Source: a bacterium UBP12_UBA5184
GTDB lineage: Bacteria; Vulcanimicrobiota; Vulcanimicrobiia; Vulcanimicrobiales; Vulcanimicrobiaceae
Length of the DNA stretch: 7,481 bases
Reading direction: 5' to 3'
NCBI GenBank assembly: GCA_002413145.1
Contig: DHWK01000117.1
Location: 3,043-10,523 of the forward strand
Position 1 is the first letter of the stretch. Every line of letters starts with the position of its first letter. The translations under genes were made by a program, and so were the position numbers. Of the stretch, positions 1 through 5,323 are shown piece by piece. The notes under the pieces are model-generated. The model was not told the origin of the DNA, made no database searches, and was given only the letters and a program-made list of their open reading frames with translations.

Positions 1-210
1 GCCGTCGTTCGAGCGCTGCATCATCTGCCCAAACCAGCCGCTCGACTGAGACGCATAGAGCCGATTGGGATCGAGCGGCGAGCCCTTCACGTGATAGATC
101 TCCCAGCCCGTGAAGAAGGGGCCGCCGACCTCCCACCGTTCGCGTTTGGCGTCGGAAGACAAAACGAACGCGCCCTTGCGCGTGCCGACGAGGACCCGCA
201 CGCTGCTCAT
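1..210 (-). CDS. Sialidase/BNR-repeat beta-propeller protein, N-terminal part (runs off the left edge)
   Basis: Seventy codons are visible, from ATG at 208-210 down to base 1; the rest lies outside the window. The protein opens with [19 protein letters not shown] and continues with a G-P-F-F-T-G-W-E stretch, an [11 protein letters not shown] stretch, and a terminal RSNDG. These are the hallmarks of the first blades of the exo-alpha-sialidase-like / VPS10-type BNR family, in which 'SxDgG' marks an Asp-box-like repeat. The start is well supported: GGAG at 217-220 sits six bases upstream. No signal peptide is visible, so the protein is probably cytoplasmic. Family members are usually about 350 residues and mostly of unknown substrate, so true sialidase activity should not be assumed. 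A decayed tRNA-Asn copy ends only 18 bases upstream of the start, leaving almost no room for a separate promoter. Confidence 0.8.
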   Translation of the reverse strand, partial: MSSVRVLVGTRKGAFVLSSDAKRERWEVGGPFFTGWEIYHVKGSPLDPNRLYASQSSGWFGQMMQRSNDG

Positions 211-228
211 CACTTACTCCTTGAAATG

Positions 229-273
229 TGGCTGCTGGAGTTGGACTCCAACTAACGCCCCGCTGATTAACAG
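229..273 (-). repeat. Direct repeat of the tRNA-Asn 3' half (left copy)
   Basis: This copy matches 1722-1766 in the same orientation at 40 of 45 positions; the differences are at 234, 236, 249, 253 and 258. Similarity stops abruptly past the CCA on the low-coordinate side. Beyond the anticodon, toward higher coordinates, it fades into weak, gapped resemblance. Same-orientation copies of a tRNA 3' half are the classic footprint of site-specific integration at a tRNA gene. Confidence 0.7.
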
Positions 274-301
274 CAGCCCCGTTAACTCCCTGCTCCGAGC
301 A
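229..301 (-). pseudogene. Degenerate tRNA-Asn copy
   Basis: Read on the minus strand, this 73-base element follows the order of the intact tRNA-Asn at 1722-1797: a CCA end at 229-231, a T-arm, and a GTT anticodon at 269-271 in the loop CTGTTAA. Its 3' 45 bases match the intact gene at 40 of 45 positions. It is broken as a tRNA. The T-loop has lost the conserved C (TTGGAGT instead of TTCGAGT), the T-stem has an A-C mismatch, the anticodon stem lacks one base, and no D-stem forms. The acceptor strands TGCTCGG and TCCAGCA still pair at six of seven positions, counting one G-T, although their sequence differs from the intact gene. It is either a decayed duplicate or the distal copy of an attachment site. 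Confidence 0.7.
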
Positions 302-309
302 GTGCCGGC

Positions 310-447
310 TCAGGGGACTACCTCCACGGCGCGGACGCCGGCCTCTTGCACGAACGGCTCGACTCCGGCACCCCGGCCTGCAGAGGGGGTGCTATAAACG
401 GCGGCGCAACCGAAAAACTCAGACCGCTGGACGCTTCCCCAAGCCAC
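310..447 (-). pseudogene. Possible C-terminal relic of an unrecognised gene
   Basis: This open stretch of 45 codons can begin at GTG 445-447, is preceded in frame by TGA at 451-453, and ends with TGA at 310-312. The last third reads like an ordinary protein C-terminus (GAGVEPFVQEAGVRAVEVVP) and uses the G/C-ending codons of the host. The first part (VAWGSVQRSEFFG) does not look like an N-terminus, and no ribosome binding site was found. The stop lies eight bases from the degenerate tRNA, mirroring the way the dehydrogenase gene at 1825 ends just before the intact tRNA. I do not recognise the family, and it may be a chance ORF. Confidence 0.25.
393..398 (+). promoter_or_regulatory. Possible -10 element upstream of the PLP-enzyme gene
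   Basis: TATAAA, in the context GCTATAAACG, is the only A/T-rich hexamer of this quality in the 190 bases before the gene. It lies about 95 bases upstream of the ATG. No convincing -35 hexamer sits 16-18 bases before it; the nearest TTGCAC is 41 bases away. The call is weak. Confidence 0.22.
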
Positions 448-469
448 TCGTCAGCTGATCCCGAGTCGA

Positions 470-481
470 GGTAAGCTTACC
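470..481. promoter_or_regulatory. 12-bp perfect palindrome abutting the ribosome binding site
   Basis: GGTAAGCTTACC is perfectly self-complementary and lies immediately before the AGGGAG ribosome binding site (482-487) of the PLP-enzyme gene. The position would suit a repressor operator or a small hairpin limiting ribosome access. Only the location and symmetry support a role, and a chance palindrome is possible. Confidence 0.25.
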
Positions 482-492
482 AGGGAGAAACG

Positions 493-1461
493 ATGGAAAT
501 TCTCGACGGCACTGCGTCGGCTCGCGTCATACCTCTTGCGGCGATTCAGGATGCCGCGAAGCACGTATACGTGGCGGCGTTACGCACGCCGCTCGTACGG
601 CTGAATAGTTCCACCGTCGATGCCGAGCTCTATCTAAAACTTGAGAATTTCCAACCGACCGGCTCATTCAAAATACGCGGCGCTTACAATGCGGTGCGTC
701 AGATCGATGAATCAACGCGTTCGAAAGGCGTCTGGACGGTGAGTGCCGGTAACGCCGCTCAAGGCGTCGCATTCGCCGCTCGAAAATATGGCATCGCCTG
801 CAAAGTGCTGCTCATCGATACGGCGCCGGCCACAAAGAAGAATGCCATCCGCGCGCTCGGCGCGGAGATTTTCGAAGCACCGTTCGACGAGTGTTGGCAA
901 GCGCTTCAAGAACGAACGTATCGTGGCATAGACGGCTGTTTCGTTCACCCGTTCGACGACGACGCCTTCATTAGTGGTAACGCGACGCTCGGTCTCGAGA
1001 TTTTGGAGAATTTACCGGATGTCGATTGCATCGTCGCACCGTACGGCGGGGGCGGATTAGCGTGTGGCATCGGCTCCGCAACGGCAGCGCTGAAACCGTC
1101 CGTCAAAGTCTACGGCGCGGAACCGGCTACGGCGGCGCCGTTGTCGCGATCGTTTTCGACTGGAAAAGCGGAACAATTCGGCGAATGGCAAGCGACATGG
1201 GTCGACGGCTGCGGCGGAAAATCTGTATTCCCGACGATGTGGCCACTTGCGCGTCGTGTTTTGGCCGGTTCGATTGTCAGTTCGCTCGATGATATCCGCC
1301 GGGCACTGAAGCTCGTTGCGGAAAATAATCACGTGATCTGCGAGGGTGCGGGCGCGTGCGCGGTTGCGGGCGGTTTGAGTGGCCTGCCTAGGGGCAAGGT
1401 TGTCTGCGTCGTGAGTGGCGGCAATATCGATCTTTCTAAATTCTGCGAACTCGTACGCTAA
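493..1461 (+). CDS. Threonine/serine dehydratase-like PLP enzyme (fold type II)
   Basis: The 322-residue product belongs to the threonine dehydratase / tryptophan synthase beta fold-type II family, whose members deaminate threonine or serine to 2-oxo acids in the cytoplasm. GSFKIRGAYN (residues 57-66) holds the cofactor lysine K60. SAGNAAQGVA (84-93) is the substrate-loop motif. GGGGL (185-189) binds the PLP phosphate, and VSGGNID (307-313) holds S308 near the pyridine nitrogen. There is no C-terminal ACT domain, so it resembles short catabolic or unregulated forms rather than biosynthetic IlvA. In the loop motif the usual 'GNHAQG' histidine is alanine, as in a side branch of annotated dehydratase-like proteins, so the substrate is uncertain. 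The start is supported by AGGGAG five bases upstream. Hand-counted 60-base lines give 28/60 GC (601-660) and 31/60 (661-720), against 40/60 in the reductase gene (4081-4140), which suggests transfer. It stands alone between tRNA-Asn copies. Confidence 0.85.
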   Translation: MEILDGTASARVIPLAAIQDAAKHVYVAALRTPLVRLNSSTVDAELYLKLENFQPTGSFKIRGAYNAVRQIDESTRSKGVWTVSAGNAAQGVAFAARKYGIACKVLLIDTAPATKKNAIRALGAEIFEAPFDECWQALQERTYRGIDGCFVHPFDDDAFISGNATLGLEILENLPDVDCIVAPYGGGGLACGIGSATAALKPSVKVYGAEPATAAPLSRSFSTGKAEQFGEWQATWVDGCGGKSVFPTMWPLARRVLAGSIVSSLDDIRRALKLVAENNHVICEGAGACAVAGGLSGLPRGKVVCVVSGGNIDLSKFCELVR

Positions 1462-1476
1462 GATCCGCGTTCGCGC

Positions 1477-1614
1477 TTACTTGTGAATGACGATCTCGAC
1501 GCGGCGGTTCAATTTCCGACCAGACGGATTGTCGGAGCCGTCGGGTTTGGTGTTGGGAGCGAGCGGATGGAGCGCCCCAAAGCCCTGCGTTTCAAATGGC
1601 GAATGCGACACCGC
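1477..1614 (-). pseudogene. OmpA-family C-terminal fragment
   Basis: Reading from 1614 down to the TAA at 1477-1479 gives 45 codons ending in GRKLNRRVEIVIHK, preceded by GFGALHPLAPNTKPDGSDNP. This matches the end of the OmpA/MotB-type peptidoglycan-binding domain (G-x-G-x-x-x-P-x-A-x-N-T, then NRRVEI). An in-frame TAA at 1615-1617 truncates it, and the earlier part of the domain is not found in any frame up to the stem-loop at 1659. A shift into the neighbouring frame near 1596-1600 could extend the match by a few residues (VSGVAFAI before ETQGFG), so a frameshift may also be present. There is no start codon, ribosome site or signal peptide. It ends 15 bases from the convergent PLP-enzyme gene. 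It is a relic that cannot make a functional protein. Confidence 0.72.
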
Positions 1615-1658
1615 TTACGCGCTGGTTCGAAGCCGGCAGCTACCCGTAGTAACGTCCG

Positions 1659-1686
1659 GCGCCGGCGTCCTAACGGGCGCCGGCGC
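1659..1686. terminator. Strong GC stem-loop, probable terminator
   Basis: Arms 1659-1670 and 1675-1686 pair over 12 bp (11 Watson-Crick plus one G-T) around the tetraloop TAAC. On the plus strand TCTTCTTC follows, a weak T tail. On the minus strand no T run follows. The position, 36 bases past the CCA end of tRNA-Asn, suits a terminator for the tRNA transcript. It may also stop plus-strand reading from the PLP-enzyme gene. The strand is left open. Confidence 0.55.
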
Positions 1687-1721
1687 TCTTCTTCACTGCA
1701 GAGGTTGCGATTCCGGAGAAC

Positions 1722-1766
1722 TGGCTCCCGGAGTTGGACTCGAACCAACGACCCGCTGATTAACAG
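1722..1766 (-). repeat. Direct repeat of the tRNA-Asn 3' half (right copy)
   Basis: This is the partner of 229-273 and forms the 3' 45 bases of the intact tRNA, from the anticodon region to CCA. No similarity with the left copy continues past the CCA. Confidence 0.7.
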
Positions 1767-1797
1767 TCAGCTGCTCTACCAACTGAGCTATCCGGGA
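1722..1797 (-). tRNA. tRNA-Asn(GTT)
   Basis: A complete 76-base cloverleaf reads on the minus strand. The acceptor stem TCCCGGA/TCCGGGA pairs at seven of seven. The D-stem is GCTC/GAGC with loop AGTTGGTA. The anticodon stem GCTGA/TCAGC carries loop CTGTTAA, with anticodon GTT at 1762-1764. The variable loop is GGGTC, and the T-arm is GTTGG-TTCGAGT-CCAAC. The discriminator is G and the CCA tail is genome-encoded (1722-1724). The tRNA starts 27 bases after the stop of the dehydrogenase gene on the same strand, so it may be co-transcribed with that operon or have its own promoter inside the gene end. Confidence 0.97.
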
Positions 1798-1824
1798 ATG
1801 CCCGCGACCGGGGCGGGTTCCACG

Positions 1825-2718
1825 TCATCGCTTCGCGCCCTCCAAGCGGTCCGTGAACGTCAACTCCGCGATCGCACTCTTGTCGAGTTCGCCGCAGCCG
1901 GCATCGACGAGGCGGCGATACTGGGCCAAGGTCGCCTTCGCGAGCGGGAGATCGAGTCCGGCGCGCTCGGCCAAAGCGACGGCGATTCCGGAATCCTTCG
2001 CGGCGTGCGCCGCCGAGAAAAAGACGGAGTGTTCGCGGTTTTGCATATCCTCGCCGTCGGTCTCGAGGACGCGCGAGTTCGCGCCGGTCTTGCTCAAGAT
2101 TTCGCGCAGCTCCGTCAGGTCGAGGCCGAGCGCCGCGCCCAGACCGAGTCCCTCCGCTAGCGCAGCGGTATTGACGTTCATCACCATGTTGACGATCGCT
2201 TTGATTTGCGCGGCCCTGCCGGTGGGTCCGCAATAGACGAGCGCGCCGCTCAGCTCGCGAAGGATCGGTTCGACCTGCTCGAAGGCGCCGCGCTCACCGG
2301 CGACCATCAAGAACAGCGTCCCGTTACGGGCTTGCGGGACCGAACTCGCCATGCAGCCCTCGAGCGTTTGCGCGCCGGCCATTCGCGCCCGCCGTTCGAC
2401 GATTTCGTGGACCTGCGGGCTAACGGTTGCGCAATTGACGAAGATCTTTCCGCCTGCGTCCGCGAGCAACGAGTCGCCGCCTTCGGCGAAGATCAGGTCC
2501 ATCGCCGCGTCGTCGGTCACGACGGTAAAAATCACGCCTGCGGCACGCGTCACGTCCGCCAGCTTCGTTACGACCACCGCCCCAGTCGCAGCCGCCGTCG
2601 TTGCGGCGGCCTCGGCGGAAACGTCGTACACGGCCGCGATCGGATAGCCACGCTCGTGCAAGCGCAGCGCCATGTTCGCGCCCATGCGGCCGACACCGAC
2701 GAATCCGATTGCGATCAT
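1825..2718 (-). CDS. NAD(P)-dependent 3-hydroxyisobutyrate-dehydrogenase-family oxidoreductase
   Basis: The 297-residue beta-hydroxyacid dehydrogenase belongs to the HIBADH / GLYR / tartronate semialdehyde reductase superfamily, which oxidises short beta-hydroxy acids or reduces their semialdehydes in the cytoplasm. The Rossmann motif GFVGVGRMGANMA spans residues 5-17. The catalytic lysine is K173 with N177 four residues on (QIKAIVNMVMN). The conserved KD pair of the C-terminal helical domain is K241-D242. The substrate motif near 119-128, usually like DAPVSGG, reads LEGCMASSVP, which marks a divergent branch, so the substrate cannot be named. ATG 2716-2718 is chosen over a longer reading because the Rossmann fold begins right after it and AGGGA (2726-2730) lies seven bases upstream. 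It overlaps the stop of the upstream oxidase gene as ATGA, which implies translational coupling in one operon. tRNA-Asn follows 27 bases downstream. Confidence 0.87.
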   Translation of the reverse strand: MIAIGFVGVGRMGANMALRLHERGYPIAAVYDVSAEAAATTAAATGAVVVTKLADVTRAAGVIFTVVTDDAAMDLIFAEGGDSLLADAGGKIFVNCATVSPQVHEIVERRARMAGAQTLEGCMASSVPQARNGTLFLMVAGERGAFEQVEPILRELSGALVYCGPTGRAAQIKAIVNMVMNVNTAALAEGLGLGAALGLDLTELREILSKTGANSRVLETDGEDMQNREHSVFFSAAHAAKDSGIAVALAERAGLDLPLAKATLAQYRRLVDAGCGELDKSAIAELTFTDRLEGAKR

Positions 2719-3860
2719 CGCACGATCCCTGCGAATCTTGCGGGCGACAGAAAGCCGATGTCGTGATGCGTCGCGCCGTCTACGACGATCTCGGAGACGA
2801 TCTCGCCGACGACCTGCGCGAATTTGAAACCGTGCCCCGAGAAACCGCCCGCGATCACGACGCCGGGGTCGCCCGGATGCAGCCCGATGACGAAATGTTC
2901 GTCCCGCGACATATCGTATTGACAGACGCTGGCCATGCGAGAGCGCGCCGCCGCACCAGGCATCCACGCGTCTAGCGCGCGCTGAATCGGTGCGACATCC
3001 TTTTCAAACGCAACGATCCGATCGAGCGTCGCCATCGTCGTCACCTCTCCGCCGGTGTGGAATGCCGCTTTCACGCCGTCACCGAAGTCCGGGAAACCGT
3101 ACAGCACCTCCTCGAATGCGGCGCGATCGACCAAGAACGCCGGACATTTTCCGGCTGCAAAGGCGTCGCCCGTCGGCGCAAACCAGGCTTGTACTTTTCT
3201 CCGCACCTCAATCTCGACCGGAAGCCCGAGACCCGCGGGATCGAGCCAGGCGCCGAGACACAGCGCGAGCTTCTTCGCCCGCACCTCGCTGCCGTCGTCG
3301 AGCCGCAGCGCAAACGCTGCGCCGCCAGGCGCACGGTCCCAAGACGTGACGCGCGTGCTGAAGCGCGCCACGGCTCCGGCGGATTTCGCGACCTCGAGTT
3401 GTGCGGTCACCGCCAATTCCGGATGCAGCACCCCCGCATCGGGTTCGAGGACGCCGATCTCGTCGTCGAGTGGGCGCATCATCGGAAAGCGCCTGCGGAT
3501 CTCGGCTGCGTCGTACGTCTCGACCGACAATCCATGCAACTCGGCGCTCGTGCGAACGCCGGCTACGATCGCGCTCTCGGGCCGCCCGGCGATGAGAACG
3601 CCCGTCTTGCGCAAGACAGGGCGCCCGCTCTTGCGCTCGAGCTGCTCCCAAAGATCGTAGGCGCGTCGCAACAACGGCACGTAGGCGGGGTCCTCGAAGT
3701 AGGCTTTGCGAATCATGCGCGACTTGCCGTGCGAGGCGCCGAGGGTATGAGCCGGCGGGTATTGCTCCGCTCCAAAAACCGACAGCCCGCGCTCGGCGGC
3801 GTGCTGGAGGACCGCGCTTCCCATTGCGCCCAGGCCGACGACGGCTACATCGTAAATCAC
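2715..3860 (-). CDS. Monomeric sarcosine oxidase / N-methyl-tryptophan oxidase-like flavoprotein
   Basis: The 381-residue DAO-type FAD oxidase is close to the usual 370-390 of the MSOX/MTOX (SolA) family, which demethylates N-methyl amino acids with O2 to give the amino acid, formaldehyde and H2O2. The dinucleotide motif VVGLGAMGSA spans residues 7-16. ASHGKSRMIRKAY (42-54) gives the active-site H44, R48 and R51. K264 in DGVKAAFH matches the oxygen-activating lysine of MSOX. C313 in ASVCQYDMSRDEHF matches the cysteine that binds FAD covalently, and GFSGHGFKF (339-347) is the conserved C-terminal flavin loop. The start is GTG at 3858-3860; no in-frame ATG lies just upstream, and only a weak GGA (3870-3872) precedes it. 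It heads a two-gene operon with the dehydrogenase and diverges from the mini-ORF and reductase. The substrate is inferred only at family level; pipecolate-type oxidases are a related alternative. Confidence 0.87.
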   Translation of the reverse strand: MIYDVAVVGLGAMGSAVLQHAAERGLSVFGAEQYPPAHTLGASHGKSRMIRKAYFEDPAYVPLLRRAYDLWEQLERKSGRPVLRKTGVLIAGRPESAIVAGVRTSAELHGLSVETYDAAEIRRRFPMMRPLDDEIGVLEPDAGVLHPELAVTAQLEVAKSAGAVARFSTRVTSWDRAPGGAAFALRLDDGSEVRAKKLALCLGAWLDPAGLGLPVEIEVRRKVQAWFAPTGDAFAAGKCPAFLVDRAAFEEVLYGFPDFGDGVKAAFHTGGEVTTMATLDRIVAFEKDVAPIQRALDAWMPGAAARSRMASVCQYDMSRDEHFVIGLHPGDPGVVIAGGFSGHGFKFAQVVGEIVSEIVVDGATHHDIGFLSPARFAGIVR

Positions 3861-3872
3861 GAGAATCGTTCC

Positions 3873-3935
3873 ATGCCTGTGCGAGCCGTTTGTGTCGCCG
3901 TCGTCGCGCTCCTCGCCGCCGCGCCTTGGCCGTGA
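3873..3935 (+). CDS. 20-codon hydrophobic mini-ORF coupled to the reductase gene
   Basis: ATG 3873-3875 opens a 20-residue peptide, MPVRAVCVAVVALLAAAPWP, with one arginine near the start followed by a run of V/A/L. It resembles a signal peptide or a single membrane segment. Its TGA (3933-3935) overlaps the proposed GTG start of the flavoprotein gene as GTGA, a typical coupling arrangement. The ribosome site is weak (GAG at 3861-3863). It fills most of the 71-base divergent spacer. It could be a leader peptide, a tiny membrane protein or chance. If real, it would explain how the reductase is translated with no visible ribosome site of its own. Confidence 0.35.
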   Translation: MPVRAVCVAVVALLAAAPWP

Positions 3936-5323
3936 GGGACTGCGACGCGATCCTGATCGGGGCCGGCCCCGCCGGCGCCGTCGCCGCCGCCGTCATGGCG
4001 CGTCGCGGGCTCGACGTCATCCTCGTCGACAAGGCGCACTTCCCGCGCGACAAAGTCTGCGGCGATTTCATCGGGCCGCACGCCGTCCGCGAACTCGACG
4101 AACTCGCTCTCGGCTCCGCACTCCAATCGGGGAATCGCGTCGGCGCCGGCAGCGTCTTCATCGAAGGCCGAGAAGTCTTGCGCAGTCCGCTGCCGACCGG
4201 CAGCGAGCTCCCGCCATTCGGGTACGTCATTCCGCGTCAGACCTTCGACGAACGGCTCTTTCGCGCGGCTTGCGCCGCCGGTGCGAGGCCGCTCGAAGGC
4301 CACACCTTCGCCGACTACCGCGTGGAAGGCGAGACCGTTTCCGTCACGTTGCGCGGCGAAAGCGGCGAACGCGTGCTGCGCGCGCGCGCCTTGATCGGCG
4401 CGGATGGGAGCGCCTCGCTCGTCGCACTGCGGATGCGCGGACGGCCGCAGCCCAAAGCCGATCGCCTCATCGCCCTGCGAGCATACTACGATGGGATCGC
4501 GATGCCGCCCGGCGGCGTCGACGTGCATTTTCACGCTGCGACCTTCCCGGGCTACTTCTGGATTTTTCCAACCGGCGACGGCCACGCCAACGTCGGGATC
4601 GGGATCGCTTCGCAGACCGTCGCGCCGCCGAAGCGTCATCTGCGCGACCTGATGCGCGACCTGATCGAAAACGATGCCGCCGTCCTCGCGCGTCTCGGTC
4701 CCGCCGCCGTCGCCGGCAAGCTCGCCGGTTGGCCGCTCAGCACGTACAACGCTCGTCTGCCGATCGTCGCAGCGCCGGTCGCGCTCGTCGGCGACGCCGC
4801 GGGTTTCATCAATCCCATCAACGGCGAAGGGATTCAATACGCGCTCGCCAGCGGACGCTGGGTCGCCGAGGCCATCGCTGACGCCTTCGAGCGCCGCACG
4901 TCGCTTGGCACGGCCCTCGCTGCCTACGCGCTGCGCGTCACAAACGAGATCGGCCTCGACCTCGAGCTCAACCGCTTTATCGTCGCGGTCGCGACGAATC
5001 GCGCCCTCAATCCGGCATGGCTCGCCCTCTTGCGCGTCTGGTGCGCGCGCGCGGCGCGAGATCCGGAATATCTGCGCGTCGCCGCTGGGGTCGTCGCCGG
5101 CCTCGTGCCGTCACGTCGGCTGTTCGACGCCGCGGTTCGCAATGTGAGCTTCGCCGAGGGCTTCGGCCTCCTGCGCACGACGGCGCCGCTCGCGGTCGCG
5201 CGCACGACCGGTGCGGCGCTAACAGCCGTTTTCCGCGAGCCAGCGGCGACGTTACGCTGGTTGGCCAACCTCTGCGGCGCCGGCTGGGGCTCTCGGCACG
5301 CTTTGCTTCCGCCCCGGGCTTGA
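3932..5323 (+). CDS. Geranylgeranyl-reductase-family FAD-dependent oxidoreductase
   Basis: The 463-residue flavoprotein belongs to the geranylgeranyl reductase / p-hydroxybenzoate hydroxylase fold, whose members reduce isoprenoid chains of lipids, quinones or chlorophyll, or hydroxylate small molecules. The FAD-binding motif IGAGPAG spans residues 9-15. FPRDKVCGD (37-45) is the signature of this family, PGYFWIFP lies near residue 207, and GDAAGFINPINGEGIQ (287-302) is the second flavin motif. The arginine- and alanine-rich C-terminal third appears helical and may touch the membrane. The start is taken as GTG 3932-3934 because the fold begins six residues later and the arginine-rich upstream reading frame is antisense to the oxidase gene. 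TTG at 3926-3928 is an alternative. No Shine-Dalgarno is evident; the start overlaps the mini-ORF stop (GTGA). A -35-like TTGACA overlaps its own stop codon. The substrate is unknown. Confidence 0.85.
   Translation: MRDCDAILIGAGPAGAVAAAVMARRGLDVILVDKAHFPRDKVCGDFIGPHAVRELDELALGSALQSGNRVGAGSVFIEGREVLRSPLPTGSELPPFGYVIPRQTFDERLFRAACAAGARPLEGHTFADYRVEGETVSVTLRGESGERVLRARALIGADGSASLVALRMRGRPQPKADRLIALRAYYDGIAMPPGGVDVHFHAATFPGYFWIFPTGDGHANVGIGIASQTVAPPKRHLRDLMRDLIENDAAVLARLGPAAVAGKLAGWPLSTYNARLPIVAAPVALVGDAAGFINPINGEGIQYALASGRWVAEAIADAFERRTSLGTALAAYALRVTNEIGLDLELNRFIVAVATNRALNPAWLALLRVWCARAARDPEYLRVAAGVVAGLVPSRRLFDAAVRNVSFAEGFGLLRTTAPLAVARTTGAALTAVFREPAATLRWLANLCGAGWGSRHALLPPRA

Larger units (their letters stand above)
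302..1721. mobile_element. Putative acquired segment between tRNA-Asn copies
   Basis: This is the stretch between the degenerate and intact tRNA-Asn copies. It has the geometry expected of an element inserted at the 3' end of tRNA-Asn: the complete tRNA at one end and a same-orientation 3' fragment at the other. Contents are one lower-GC PLP-enzyme gene, a truncated OmpA-family C-terminus on the opposite strand, and one possible further gene end. No integrase, transposase or inverted terminal repeats are present. At most it is a remnant or a passively mobilised cassette. Tandem tRNA duplication followed by gene insertion is an equal alternative. Confidence 0.35.

Noticed and set aside
110..397. 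95-codon plus-strand reading frame across the sialidase start and decayed tRNA
   Set aside because: It is antisense to the sialidase-like gene and then reads through tRNA sequence; its SWTPTNAPLINS stretch is the translation of tRNA-Asn, a familiar false ORF.
1801..1817. Small stem CCCGC/GCGGG between the dehydrogenase stop and tRNA-Asn
   Set aside because: Five base pairs with a seven-base loop and no T tail is too weak to call in sequence this GC-rich.
1483..2160. 225-codon plus-strand frame containing SWTRTNDPLINSQ
   Set aside because: It crosses the OmpA relic, the tRNA and the antisense strand of the dehydrogenase gene. It is arginine-rich with no domain and is an artefact of GC-rich sequence.
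2719..2967. N-terminal extension of the dehydrogenase reading frame
   Set aside because: The added residues are arginine-rich, lie inside the oxidase gene in another frame, and precede a textbook Rossmann start with its own ribosome site.
3824..3931. Earlier ATG start for the reductase
   Set aside because: The extra 36 residues are antisense to the oxidase N-terminus and arginine-rich, and the FAD-binding fold begins only after GTG 3932.
3208..4230. Long minus-strand frame of 340 codons
   Set aside because: It overlaps the oxidase and reductase genes out of frame, is dominated by R, A and S, and shows no family motif.
3857..4837. Minus-strand 326-codon frame antisense to the reductase
   Set aside because: The reductase frame carries all the conserved flavin motifs, whereas this frame is a mirror rich in D, G and R with no recognisable domain.
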